DNA of 7,221 nucleotides from Clostridiales bacterium (GCA_003523225.1 DPGK01000028.1:2863-10083), one strand, 5' to 3'. Numbered from the stretch's first letter, positions 1 through 6,238 are shown. Numbers and translations are program-made. Notes: a model not told the origin generated them from the sequence alone.

Positions 1-115
1 GAAGCGTGGCTTCGCCACACGGAGATGAAAAAGCGCGTTTCGCTTCACACGAGCGTTACAAGCGCTTCACGGCAACGAAGTTGCCGCTTCATATTCGCCG
101 GCGGCGGATGCTTCA
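1..115. repeat. Cluster of GC-rich mini-hairpins with repeated GCTTCA words
   Basis: Seen directly: GTGGC-TTC-GCCAC (6-18) and GGCAAC-GAA-GTTGCC (71-85) are perfect short hairpins, and the word GCTTCA recurs at 42-47, 64-69, 86-91 and 110-115, the first three copies exactly 22 bases apart. There is also a GCCG/CGGCGG-rich stretch at 97-108. No reading frame here looks like protein. The pattern resembles dispersed intergenic repeats of Clostridia made of short hairpins that alternate with GAAGC/GCTTC words. That family link is from memory and was not searched. It could be the tail of a larger repeat that starts left of the window. Confidence 0.45.
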
Positions 116-356
116 TTTTTCTTCTGTAAAAAGGCAAAGAATAATTATGAAGTAAAAACGCCAAAGAAATCATGAACCGCAGGAAGGAGCAATACTATCA
201 ACTTAAAGATCAAAAACAATGGTACTGTGCGAAGCCTCACACTGCCTTACAATGCTACATCAGCGCGAGCGAAACAATGAAAACAAAATATCAGACATAA
301 AAAACAGGTAAATAACTTGCTTTGGCTGTCACCGGGTGATATAATGAATTAGAAAT
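116..356. other. AT-rich non-coding stretch, possible decayed small frame
   Basis: No convincing gene was found. A Shine-Dalgarno-like AGGAAGGAG (181-189) precedes an open frame that ends with TGA at 278-280 and reads roughly TINLKIKNNGTVRSLTLP from base 194. It has no ATG, GTG or TTG at the right distance, so at best it is a decayed small ORF. An overlapping frame with ATG at 172 and stop at 298-300 (42 residues) has no ribosome site and an unlikely composition. The perfect mini-palindrome TCACC-G-GGTGA at 330-340 lies just beyond the broken end of the AraC remnant and may mark the old junction. Nothing else is visible. Confidence 0.35.
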
Positions 357-569
357 TCACATGGTGTGATAGAGAAGCTGAGGAATAATAACCGTTTGTT
401 TTTCTGTCAGACGGTAGCTTCTGCCTTCAAGCATAATGCTTATGTCTCCCTCCAGCACGGCGATCATTTCAAATTGTGCATGACAATGACTATCCCATAA
501 AACAGGGTTATCGATCATGCGCTCCGTATATTCAAATAAAAATCCATCTGTCTGAAATCTGTGGGTTAT
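357..569 (-). pseudogene. AraC-family regulator remnant (cupin domain only, start codon lost)
   Basis: Read on the minus strand, this frame gives about 70 residues typical of the N-terminal sugar-sensing cupin of AraC/XylS-type regulators. It begins THRFQTDGFLFEYTERM, followed by a DSHCHAQFEMI metal/ligand-site motif, VLEGDISIMLEGR, and VIIPQLLYHTM before a TGA. Family members are usually about 280 residues with a C-terminal double helix-turn-helix; none is present here. A good ribosome site (AGGGGG) precedes the frame, but the codon at the expected start (567-569) is ATA, a likely decayed ATG. The next in-frame ATG lies 17 codons inside the domain. Both ends are therefore damaged while the promoter is intact. 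It is divergent from the three-gene flavoenzyme operon, which it probably once controlled. Family assignment is firm; the pseudogene status is inferred from the two lesions. Confidence 0.75.
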
Positions 570-589
570 TGAGATCCCCCTGTGGTTTT

Positions 590-618
590 ATTGTATCACA
601 AGTTTGCAATAAAAGCAA
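590..618 (-). promoter_or_regulatory. Promoter of the AraC remnant
   Basis: On the minus strand TTGCTT (613-618) and TACAAT (590-595) are separated by exactly 17 bases (596-612). This is a good sigma-A promoter pointing at the AraC fragment, with a short leader before the AGGGGG ribosome site. The -35 box lies within one arm of the inner inverted repeat, so a protein bound there could repress it. Confidence 0.6.
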
Positions 619-639
619 TGTATATTGCAATTATTAATA

Positions 640-668
640 TATACATTGCTTTTAATTCGTGATACAAT
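640..668 (+). promoter_or_regulatory. Probable promoter of the flavoenzyme operon
   Basis: TATACA (640-645) and TACAAT (663-668) are 17 bases apart, giving a fair -10 and a weak -35. That fits a promoter needing an activator. The -10 lies in the right outer arm of the operator palindrome. An alternative -10 is TATACG at 668-673 with TTGCTT (647-652), but that spacing is only 15. Confidence 0.45.
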
Positions 669-699
669 ATACGGTGTATAAAGAAAGGAAGTGCTAAGG

Positions 700-1896
700 A
701 TGATTCAAAATTCCATTCAGATAGGTACACGAAAAATTCCAAACCGTGTGGTACTTCAACCCATGGAGGGATGCGACTGCCATGAGGACGGAAGCCCGAG
801 CGAGTTGACGGTTGAAAAATACTTCCGGGCAGCAAGAAGCGGCGCGGGGATCATCTGGTTCGAGGCGAATGCCGTGTGTCCGGAGGGGCGCACCAATGCG
901 CGTCAGATGATGCTGACACAGGAGAATCTCAACGAATTTCAGCAGCTTTTGCGTGATATGAGGAAGATCGCCGAGGAAGAATGTGGGATCGAGCCTGTAT
1001 TTATTCTTCAACTGACCCATTCGGGCAGACAAAGCATCGTTCCCATGATCGCTTACCGTCATCCGATCTATGAGGCGACCCGCCCGGTGACCGACGAAAA
1101 CATCGTGACCGATGAATATCTTGATAGCCTTCCAGAGAAATATTCCGCGTCTGCCGGGCTTGCGGTGAAGGCAGGATTTGACGGAGTGGATGTAAAATCG
1201 TGTCACGGATATCTTTTTCAGGAGCTTTTATCGGCGTTTGGGCGCAAGGGACGTTATGGCGGATGCTTTGAAAACCGTACAAGACTGTACCTCGACTGCA
1301 TTCAGGCTGTCAGGCAGGTCATTCCCGATGATTTTTTGTTGACTACTCGGCTCAGCGTTTCGGACATGGTACCGAAGCCGTACGGCTTCGGTACGGACGA
1401 GGAAAACGATCTTGACCTGACCGAGCCGGATCTGCTGATCGAAAAGCTTTTACAGGCGGGGATCCGGATACTGAATGTAACAATTGGAAATCCCTATTAC
1501 AATCCTCATGTCAACCGTCCGTACCGTAAAGGAAGCTATGTTGCGCCTGAACCCGCAGAGGAAGGCCTTGACCGCTTCGTGAGAGTGGAGCGGCATATCA
1601 AGGAAAAATTCCCGTCGTTGACCGTGGTGGGGTCGGGGCTTTCCTATTATCGGGACAATCTGATGGAGGAGTCGGAAAAGCGATTACGGGAAGGCGTTTG
1701 TGATCTGGTGGGATACGGCAGAATGTGGCTTGCGTACCCTATGTTTTACACGGATCATTTATCAGGGCGCTTTGATCCAAAAAAATGTTGTATTGCTTGC
1801 TCCAGATGTACTGTGCTGATGCGGAACAAAAAGGTTTCGGGATGCGCGGTATTCAACGAATATTACAAAAATCTTTATAAGGAGATCAAACAATGA
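700..1896 (+). CDS. Old Yellow Enzyme-family NADH:flavin oxidoreductase (ene-reductase) with C-terminal Cys cluster
   Basis: Predicted 398-residue FMN TIM-barrel enzyme of the OYE / 2,4-dienoyl-CoA reductase class, which reduces activated C=C bonds in the cytoplasm. Visible signatures are PNRVVLQPMEGCD near the N-terminus, LQLTHSGRQS (about 104-113), KSCHGYLFQELLSAF with candidate active-site His169 and Tyr171, GRYGGCFENRTR (about 184-195), the phosphate-binding VVGSG (about 309-313) and VGYGRMWLAYP (about 337-347). A C-terminal cluster C364-x2-C367-x2-C370-x11-C382 probably binds [4Fe-4S]. The FAD/NAD domain of long relatives such as FadH is absent, so a separate electron donor is likely. 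ATG700 is chosen because AAAGGAAG (684-691) is spaced well for it; GTG691 would overlap that site. It is first of three genes and overlaps the next by ATGA. Gut relatives include BaiCD and steroid or isoflavone reductases; the substrate is unknown. Confidence 0.87.
   Translation: MIQNSIQIGTRKIPNRVVLQPMEGCDCHEDGSPSELTVEKYFRAARSGAGIIWFEANAVCPEGRTNARQMMLTQENLNEFQQLLRDMRKIAEEECGIEPVFILQLTHSGRQSIVPMIAYRHPIYEATRPVTDENIVTDEYLDSLPEKYSASAGLAVKAGFDGVDVKSCHGYLFQELLSAFGRKGRYGGCFENRTRLYLDCIQAVRQVIPDDFLLTTRLSVSDMVPKPYGFGTDEENDLDLTEPDLLIEKLLQAGIRILNVTIGNPYYNPHVNRPYRKGSYVAPEPAEEGLDRFVRVERHIKEKFPSLTVVGSGLSYYRDNLMEESEKRLREGVCDLVGYGRMWLAYPMFYTDHLSGRFDPKKCCIACSRCTVLMRNKKVSGCAVFNEYYKNLYKEIKQ
1369..1394. repeat. 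26-bp perfect palindrome inside the ene-reductase gene
   Basis: The half GTACCGAAGCCGT (1369-1381) is followed directly by its exact reverse complement ACGGCTTCGGTAC (1382-1394), with no spacer. It encodes the VPKPYGFGT stretch, which contains a family motif (PYGFG). In mRNA it could form a strong hairpin inside the coding region. It may be a codon-choice coincidence. Confidence 0.9.
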
Positions 1897-2624
1897 AGGT
1901 TGCAATTGTTACCGGAGTACTCGGCGGAATCGGTAAGGAAAGCGCATTGCGGCTTTGCGGCAACGGATATGCCGTGGTGGGGATGGACATAATGGACGCC
2001 GCCGATCTTTCGGACTTTGAAAAATATGAATTTACTTATGTGAAGGGAGATCTGTCCGATCCCGCATCCCGAAAGAACCTGTTGAATACTGCAATGCAAA
2101 AGGGAGAACTCTCCGCCCTGATCAATGTGGCAGGCGTGGCGCCAAAGGTTCGGCGCGATATTCTGGAAATGACCGAGGAAAGCTATGATTTTGTGATGGG
2201 GATCAATACAAAAGGAACTCTCTTTCTGACACAAGCGGTTGCCAACGAAATGGTCAGGCAGGGAAAGGGCGGGTCGATCGTGAATATTTCCTCCTGCTCG
2301 GCATACACCAGCTCCACGAGCCGCGGAGAATACTGTATTTCCAAAGCGGGTGTGAGCATGATCACCAAGCTGTTTGCAGACCGTTTGGCATCGGAAGGCA
2401 TTACGGTCAACGAGATATGTCCCGGTATCATCGCCACCGGCATGACCGCCCCTGTCAAGGAAAAATATGACCGTCTGATCGAAAGCGGACTTGTCCCGCT
2501 CGGCAGATGGGGACAGCCCGACGATATTGCCAAGGCAGTAGTCGCGCTTTGCGACGGAACCTTTGGATATACAACAGGGCAGTCATTTATTCTTGACGGA
2601 GGTATGCATATCAGAAAGCTATGA
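1893..2624 (+). CDS. Short-chain dehydrogenase/reductase (SDR), NAD-type
   Basis: Classical SDR of 243 residues, the normal length for the family, catalysing NAD(P)-dependent alcohol/ketone interconversion in the cytoplasm. Seen: the nucleotide-binding TGVLGGIG (7-14); Asp32 at the end of strand 2, which favours NAD(H) over NADP(H); NVAG (78-81, for the usual NNAG); catalytic Asn105, Ser134, Tyr147 and Lys151 (YCISK); PG at 177-178; and the C-terminal GQSFILDGG. The start ATG lies in the ATGA overlap with the ene-reductase stop, with GGAG at 1881-1884 at good spacing. Its own stop overlaps the next start in the same way. Cotranslation with a C=C reductase and a fumarate-reductase-like flavoprotein suggests it handles the keto or hydroxy group of the same substrate. 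The substrate is not recognisable from the sequence. Confidence 0.9.
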   Translation: MKVAIVTGVLGGIGKESALRLCGNGYAVVGMDIMDAADLSDFEKYEFTYVKGDLSDPASRKNLLNTAMQKGELSALINVAGVAPKVRRDILEMTEESYDFVMGINTKGTLFLTQAVANEMVRQGKGGSIVNISSCSAYTSSTSRGEYCISKAGVSMITKLFADRLASEGITVNEICPGIIATGMTAPVKEKYDRLIESGLVPLGRWGQPDDIAKAVVALCDGTFGYTTGQSFILDGGMHIRKL

Positions 2625-4411
2625 AGAACAGATATCATACTATTATCATCGGAACGGGTTGCGCCGGTTATAATGCCGCCGATCGACTTTATGATCTCGG
2701 AGTAAGAGACATTGCAATTGTGACCGAGGGACGGTTGGGCGGTACCTCACGCAATTCGGGAAGCGATAAGCAGACCTACTATAAGCTGTCCCTGTGCGGA
2801 AGCGACGGAGACAGCGTGCGGGAGCTTGCAGATACACTCTATTCAGGCGGCGGCGTGATGGGCGAGCACGCCTTGTGTGAGGCGGCGTATTCGACGCGGT
2901 GCTTTATGCGCCTTGTTGAGCTCGGCGTTCCATTCCCGACCAACGAATATGGCGAATATGCGGGCTATAAGACCGACCACGACCCAAGAAGCCGCGCGAC
3001 ATCGTGCGGTCCGCTGACTTCCAGATATATGACCGAAGCACTGGAACGCTCGGTGTGCGGGAAAGGAATTGAGATAATCGATCTTCAGAGAGTGATCAAA
3101 ATTCTGACCGACGGGGGGGCTGTTGCGGGAATTGCGTGTGCTTCGACAGTCACGGGTGAGATTTCGGTGATTTCCTGTCAGAATGTGATCCTTTGCACGG
3201 GCGGTCCCGCGGGAATCTACAAAAATACAGTCTATCCGGAAAGCCAGCACGGCGCGACCGGGCTTGCCATTGATGCGGGAGCTTCTCTGTCCAATATGGA
3301 AGAATGGCAGTACGGGATCGCCAGCACCAAATTCCGTTGGAATCTGTCGGGGACCTATCAGCAGGTGTTACCGCGCTATATTTGCGTGGATCCCGAAGGA
3401 AACGAACGCGAATTTCTCTATGATTCTTTGGGCGCGGAATCGCTTGGATTGATCTTTCTCAAAGGCTATCAATGGCCCTTTGATACGAGAAAAGCAGACG
3501 GCTCCTCCAAGGTCGACCTGTTGGTTGCGGAGGAGATAAAAAAGGGGAACCGTGTATATCTGGACTTTATGCACGATCCCAAAGGCCTGGAGAACGGTTT
3601 TTCGGTTCTTCCCTCCGAGGCGTACGGGTATCTTGAACGCTCGGGTGCGCTGCTCGGTACGCCTATTGAGAGGCTTGCCAAAATGAATATCGGCGCGATA
3701 GAGCTTTATGCCGATCACGGAATCGATCTGTATACCGAGCGCTTGGAGATTGCCGTTTGTGCGCAGCACTGCAACGGAGGCGTGACGGTCGATTCTCATT
3801 GGCAAAGCGATGTTTCCGGGTTATATGTTGCAGGCGAGGCGGCGGGGACCTTCGGCGTCTACCGCCCCGGCGGAAGCGCGCTCAATTCCACTCAGGTCGG
3901 AAGTCTGCGTGCGGCTGAGCATATTGCAAAGCAAACGGAAGAAAAGCATCTCTCTGTCAAATACCCAACACCGGATGTACAATACGGAAGATCAAATATT
4001 GCCCGGATACGTGAGGAGCTGCAAGCCGAGATGAGCCGCGTGGCGGATTTTGACAGAAGCACCTATGGCATGAAAGCACTGTTTGCCAAGGTGGATAAGC
4101 TGTGTAAGCAATTCTTCGAAACCGCTATGATCGACGACCGGTCACAAATAGCAGAGTTATTCAGACTTTACGATATGGTATTGACTCAGCGTTCGGTGCT
4201 ATCCGCTATGATCTGTTCAGCAGAAAACGTCGGGACTCACGGCTCGGCTCTGGTGGATCGGTTGCCTGATAAAAGCAGCGGCGAAATGCGCAGGACGCGC
4301 ACACTGACACAAAATGCGATCTCATATATTGAAAAAACCTCTCCTATGCCCGATCCGGAGCTTTGGTTTGAGACCTTGTTGGCAAGGCAGCAAAACGAGA
4401 GACGATCATGA
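2621..4411 (+). CDS. FAD-dependent oxidoreductase, fumarate reductase/succinate dehydrogenase flavoprotein-like
   Basis: Flavoprotein of 596 residues in the FAD_binding_2 group. Seen: the Rossmann GTGCAG (11-16) with E36; GGTSRNSGSDKQTYY (40-54); CTGGPAGIY (192-200); AQHCNGGVTVD (381-391) with His383 at the position of the SdhA HYxMGG histidine; and AGEAAGTFGVYRPGGSALNS (404-423), whose Arg415 aligns with the catalytic Arg of FrdA NRLGGNSL. There is no His in the SdhA covalent-FAD position, so FAD is probably non-covalent. The C-terminal 150 residues look helical and resemble the FrdA/SdhA C-terminal part. No signal peptide or heme-binding CxxCH is seen, so it is cytoplasmic and needs a partner donor or acceptor. 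The start is in an ATGA overlap with the SDR stop; the nearest GGAGG is 18 bases upstream, so translation is probably coupled. Role inferred: hydrogenation or dehydrogenation of a C-C bond. Confidence 0.85.
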   Translation: MKNRYHTIIIGTGCAGYNAADRLYDLGVRDIAIVTEGRLGGTSRNSGSDKQTYYKLSLCGSDGDSVRELADTLYSGGGVMGEHALCEAAYSTRCFMRLVELGVPFPTNEYGEYAGYKTDHDPRSRATSCGPLTSRYMTEALERSVCGKGIEIIDLQRVIKILTDGGAVAGIACASTVTGEISVISCQNVILCTGGPAGIYKNTVYPESQHGATGLAIDAGASLSNMEEWQYGIASTKFRWNLSGTYQQVLPRYICVDPEGNEREFLYDSLGAESLGLIFLKGYQWPFDTRKADGSSKVDLLVAEEIKKGNRVYLDFMHDPKGLENGFSVLPSEAYGYLERSGALLGTPIERLAKMNIGAIELYADHGIDLYTERLEIAVCAQHCNGGVTVDSHWQSDVSGLYVAGEAAGTFGVYRPGGSALNSTQVGSLRAAEHIAKQTEEKHLSVKYPTPDVQYGRSNIARIREELQAEMSRVADFDRSTYGMKALFAKVDKLCKQFFETAMIDDRSQIAELFRLYDMVLTQRSVLSAMICSAENVGTHGSALVDRLPDKSSGEMRRTRTLTQNAISYIEKTSPMPDPELWFETLLARQQNERRS

Positions 4412-4476
4412 CCGGGAATAAATATCGGTTGTGGTTGGCGTCGAGCTCATTCAGACAGCAAAACCACGAAATATAG
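4408..4476 (+). other. Possible coupled 22-codon ORF or remnant after the flavoprotein
   Basis: An ATG at 4408 overlaps the flavoprotein stop as ATGA, the same arrangement as the two real junctions upstream. Its frame (MTGNKYRLWLASSSF...) closes at TAG 4474-4476 after 22 residues. Another frame stays open across 4431-4700 but runs through the terminator stem. This could be the start of a former fourth operon gene, or chance. No family is recognised. Confidence 0.2.
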
Positions 4477-4631
4477 CAGAATCCGTGAAAATCAAAAGCC
4501 CAAAATATTATTATGATGATTTTATCTGTGGCAGATGTTATGACGATTGCTGTATTTTGTGTTCGGCTTTTGCAGTGAACAATGGGGGTATATTGCATCT
4601 TTTGCATTCGAACACCTTGTTAAGTCCGGCG
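4477..4631. other. Intergenic stretch between operon and terminator
   Basis: AT-rich, low-complexity sequence with TTATTATGATGATTTTA near 4508. The only long frame, a GTG-started one from 4431 containing a CGRCYDDCCILC stretch, has no ribosome site and crosses the terminator hairpin, so it is not called as a gene. No promoter or RNA signature is seen. Confidence 0.4.
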
Positions 4632-4686
4632 AAAAAGCCCGAAACTGCGCTTTGCCGCCCTGCGGCAGAGCTGTTACGGGCTTTTT
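4632..4686. terminator. Bidirectional intrinsic terminator
   Basis: AAAAAGCCCG (4632-4641) pairs perfectly with CGGGCTTTTT (4677-4686). Inside, TGCCGC (4653-4658) pairs with GCGGCA (4662-4667) around a CCT loop, with partial pairing between. The T run on one side and A run on the other allow termination from both strands. It closes the flavoenzyme operon and insulates the ArsR module. Confidence 0.85.
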
Positions 4687-4750
4687 ACGTCTGGGCTTAA
4701 ATTAACTTTGACCTCATGAAAAAAAGTGTTATGCAATATTAAAAAACATA

Positions 4751-4779
4751 TTGACAAATTTGGATTTGAGGTGTATACT
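4751..4779 (+). promoter_or_regulatory. Sigma-A promoter of the ArsR module
   Basis: A perfect TTGACA (4751-4756) and TATACT (4774-4779) are separated by exactly 17 bases. The predicted start falls inside the operator just downstream, so the promoter is strong by default and should be silenced by repressor. Confidence 0.85.
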
Positions 4780-4806
4780 TATATCAAGAAATTTTGATTT
4801 GAGGTG
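4756..4806 (+). repeat. 18-bp direct repeat in the arsR control region
   Basis: AAATTTGGATTTGAGGTG (4756-4773) and AAATTTTGATTTGAGGTG (4789-4806) differ at one base and lie 33 bp apart. The right copy holds the operator half-site and the ribosome site. The left copy fills the -35/-10 spacer, so it may be a second, weaker repressor contact or a local duplication. Confidence 0.8.
4783..4798. promoter_or_regulatory. ArsR-type operator ATCAA-N6-TTGAT
   Basis: ATCAA (4783-4787) and TTGAT (4794-4798) form an inverted repeat with a 6-base spacer, like operators described for ArsR/SmtB repressors. It lies between the -10 box and the arsR ribosome site, so bound repressor would cover the transcription start. 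This indicates autoregulation. Confidence 0.75.
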
Positions 4807-4812
4807 ATGGGG

Positions 4813-5127
4813 ATGGAGTCTGTTTACGAAGAGAGGGCGAAGGTTTTCAAGGCTTTTTGCGACCCGAGGCGTCTGCAAATACTGGAGCTGCTTAAAAGCG
4901 GGGAAAAATGCACCTGTGTTCTGACCGAAAAAATGGATATGCCGCAGTCATCGTTGTCCTATCACATGAAAATACTGTGCGAATCCGGAATAGTTGTCAG
5001 GCGTGAAGACGGCAAGTGGACACATTATAAGATATGCAGGGACGGAAGCCGTCACGCAATGGAGCTGCTGGGTGAGATACTTGAGGTAAATGACGAGCCG
5101 TCTGACTGCAATATATGCGCGAAGTGA
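4813..5127 (+). CDS. arsR: ArsR-family metalloid-responsive repressor
   Basis: Winged-helix repressor of 104 residues, a normal ArsR length. It opens with an AKVFKAFCDPRRLQILELL helix region, followed by KCTCVL with Cys33 and Cys35, at the place of the ArsR ELCVC As(III)/Sb(III) box. The recognition helix is QSSLSYHMKILCESGIV (45-61), and the beta-wing is REDGKWTHYKI (64-74). Extra cysteines (Cys16, Cys56, Cys75 and a C-terminal CNIC) could add ligands. ATG4813 is chosen because GAGGTG (4801-4806) lies six bases upstream; GTG4804 and ATG4807 overlap that site. It binds its own operator and is released by metalloid, presumably derepressing the permease and thioredoxin genes that follow. The exact inducer (As, Sb or other) cannot be told from the sequence. 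Confidence 0.88.
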   Translation: MESVYEERAKVFKAFCDPRRLQILELLKSGEKCTCVLTEKMDMPQSSLSYHMKILCESGIVVRREDGKWTHYKICRDGSRHAMELLGEILEVNDEPSDCNICAK

Positions 5128-5134
5128 CGGGTAA

Positions 5135-5154
5135 CCGCAATTTGCGGGTGTTTT
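5135..5154 (+). terminator. Small hairpin between arsR and the permease, possible attenuator
   Basis: CCGCA (5135-5139), loop ATT, TGCGG (5143-5147) is followed by GTGTTTTGTT. The stem is only 5 bp and the T run is broken, so termination would be partial at best. It could lower permease relative to repressor expression, or protect the mRNA. Confidence 0.3.
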
Positions 5155-5204
5155 GTTCTGCATTATATATCGAAAAAACGGATCTGATATTTTCGGGGGT
5201 TAAT

Positions 5205-6218
5205 ATGGAGTTGTTAAGTACAGCATGGGATTTCTTTCAGAATGAGATCCTCGGTATGCACTGGCTGTACCGACTTATAAGTACAGTTCTGAATGCTTGC
5301 GGCTTGGATACGACAACCAGGATAGGTGGCAGTGTTCAGTTTTTTATCTATGATACCATAAAAATAATGGTCCTCCTGGGCGTGTTGATTTTTATCATTT
5401 CATATATTCAAAGCTACTTCCCGCCGGAGAGAACAAAAAAGATACTCGGAAGATTTCACGGGATATGGGCAAATATACTTGCCGCGCTGCTTGGAACAGT
5501 AACGCCGTTTTGCTCCTGCTCGTCGATCCCGCTGTTTATAGGATTCACAAGTGCCGGATTGCCTCTTGGCGTTACTTTTTCATTCCTGATTTCCTCTCCT
5601 ATGGTCGACCTCGGAAGCCTTGTACTGCTTATGAGTATTTTCGGGTGGAAGGTTGCCGCCGTCTATGTGGTGCTTGGTCTTGTCATTGCCGTTGCCGGCG
5701 GTACACTGATTGAAAAGCTGCACCTTGAAGATCAGGTGGAAGAATACATACGCAACGGTCGCTCGCTTGATATTCCGCAGGAGGAGCTGCATTTCAAAGA
5801 CCGCCTGAAATATGCATGGGAGCAGGTTCTCTCAACCGCAAAAAAGGTTGCTCCTTATGTACTTATTGGTGTAGGTATCGGAGCAATTATTCACAACTGG
5901 ATCCCGAAAGATCTTATTGTAAAGGTGCTTGGCAATAAAAATCCGTTCGGCGTTATTCTTTCGACAGTCGCCGGCGTGCCTATGTATGCGGATATTTTCG
6001 GCACTATCCCGATTGCGGAGGCTCTGCTTGCCAAAGGCGCATTGCTTGGCGTGGTGCTGTCCTTTATGATGGCAGTCACTACGCTTTCGCTGCCGTCAAT
6101 GGTCATGCTGCGCAAAGCGGTAAAGCCGAAGCTACTCGGCCTTTTCATTGCGATATGCACATCAGGTATCATACTTGTAGGGTATTTATTCAATTTGATT
6201 CAACCGCTTATTTTATAA
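5205..6218 (+). CDS. ArsP/DUF318-type permease
   Basis: Integral membrane protein of 337 residues with about eight hydrophobic segments (roughly 46-68, 84-100, 106-128, 134-166, 212-232, 248-270, 276-297, 306-331). It carries family signatures: TPFCSCSSIPLF (100-111) with the Cys103-Ser-Cys105 pair, the SSPMVDLGS repeat-like motif (130-138), and GVPMYADIFGTIPIAEALL in the second half. The hydrophilic loop 169-205 (EKLHLEDQVEEYIRNG...) divides the two halves. ATG5205 is chosen for GGGGG at 5195-5199; an upstream in-frame ATG at 5115 lies inside arsR and would add a non-family N-terminus. Family members are linked to export of arsenicals (ArsP, trivalent organoarsenicals), and the placement after ArsR and before a thiol protein supports metalloid efflux. 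The actual substrate is unproven. No ArsC or ArsA is in the window. Confidence 0.87.
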   Translation: MELLSTAWDFFQNEILGMHWLYRLISTVLNACGLDTTTRIGGSVQFFIYDTIKIMVLLGVLIFIISYIQSYFPPERTKKILGRFHGIWANILAALLGTVTPFCSCSSIPLFIGFTSAGLPLGVTFSFLISSPMVDLGSLVLLMSIFGWKVAAVYVVLGLVIAVAGGTLIEKLHLEDQVEEYIRNGRSLDIPQEELHFKDRLKYAWEQVLSTAKKVAPYVLIGVGIGAIIHNWIPKDLIVKVLGNKNPFGVILSTVAGVPMYADIFGTIPIAEALLAKGALLGVVLSFMMAVTTLSLPSMVMLRKAVKPKLLGLFIAICTSGIILVGYLFNLIQPLIL

Positions 6219-6238
6219 AAACACATGGAGGTATCATT

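Larger units (their letters stand above)
589..669. promoter_or_regulatory. Divergent operator: nested inverted repeats and 21-bp-spaced direct repeats
   Basis: Outer arms TATTGTATCAC (589-599) and GTGATACAATA (659-669) are perfect inverted repeats of 11 bp. Inner arms AAAAGCAATGTATAT (611-625) and ATATACATTGCTTTT (639-653) are perfect inverted repeats of 15 bp. The centres differ by about 3 bp. TTGCAAT also occurs as a direct repeat at 604-610 and 625-631, a 21-bp period, or two helical turns on one face. AraC-type activators usually bind such direct repeats. Use by the neighbouring AraC-type regulator is inference. Confidence 0.6.

Noticed and set aside
1..115. CRISPR array
   Set aside because: Repeated word is only 6 bases, with no conserved 23-40 base repeat or regular spacers, and no cas gene.
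172..300. 42-residue frame starting MNRRKEQYYQLKDQ
   Set aside because: No ribosome site, unlikely composition, and an overlapping frame looks at least as protein-like; no family recognised.
326..341. TCACCGGGTGA hairpin thought to be a partner of the TCACCGG stem at 7066
   Set aside because: Only a short word is shared and the surrounding sequences differ, so a common repeat is not supported.
4431..4700. 89-residue frame with a CGRCYDDCCILC stretch after the flavoprotein
   Set aside because: GTG start without ribosome site, and its last third is encoded by the terminator stem-loop.
5115..5204. 30-residue N-terminal extension of the permease
   Set aside because: The upstream ATG lies inside arsR, has no ribosome site and crosses the hairpin at 5135; ATG5205 has GGGGG at good distance and starts the family-like sequence.
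6155..6238. Longer N-terminus of the thioredoxin-like protein starting within the permease gene
   Set aside because: ATG6239 has a strong GGAGG and begins the family's MSLFNFGKKK N-terminus; the extension is permease sequence out of frame.
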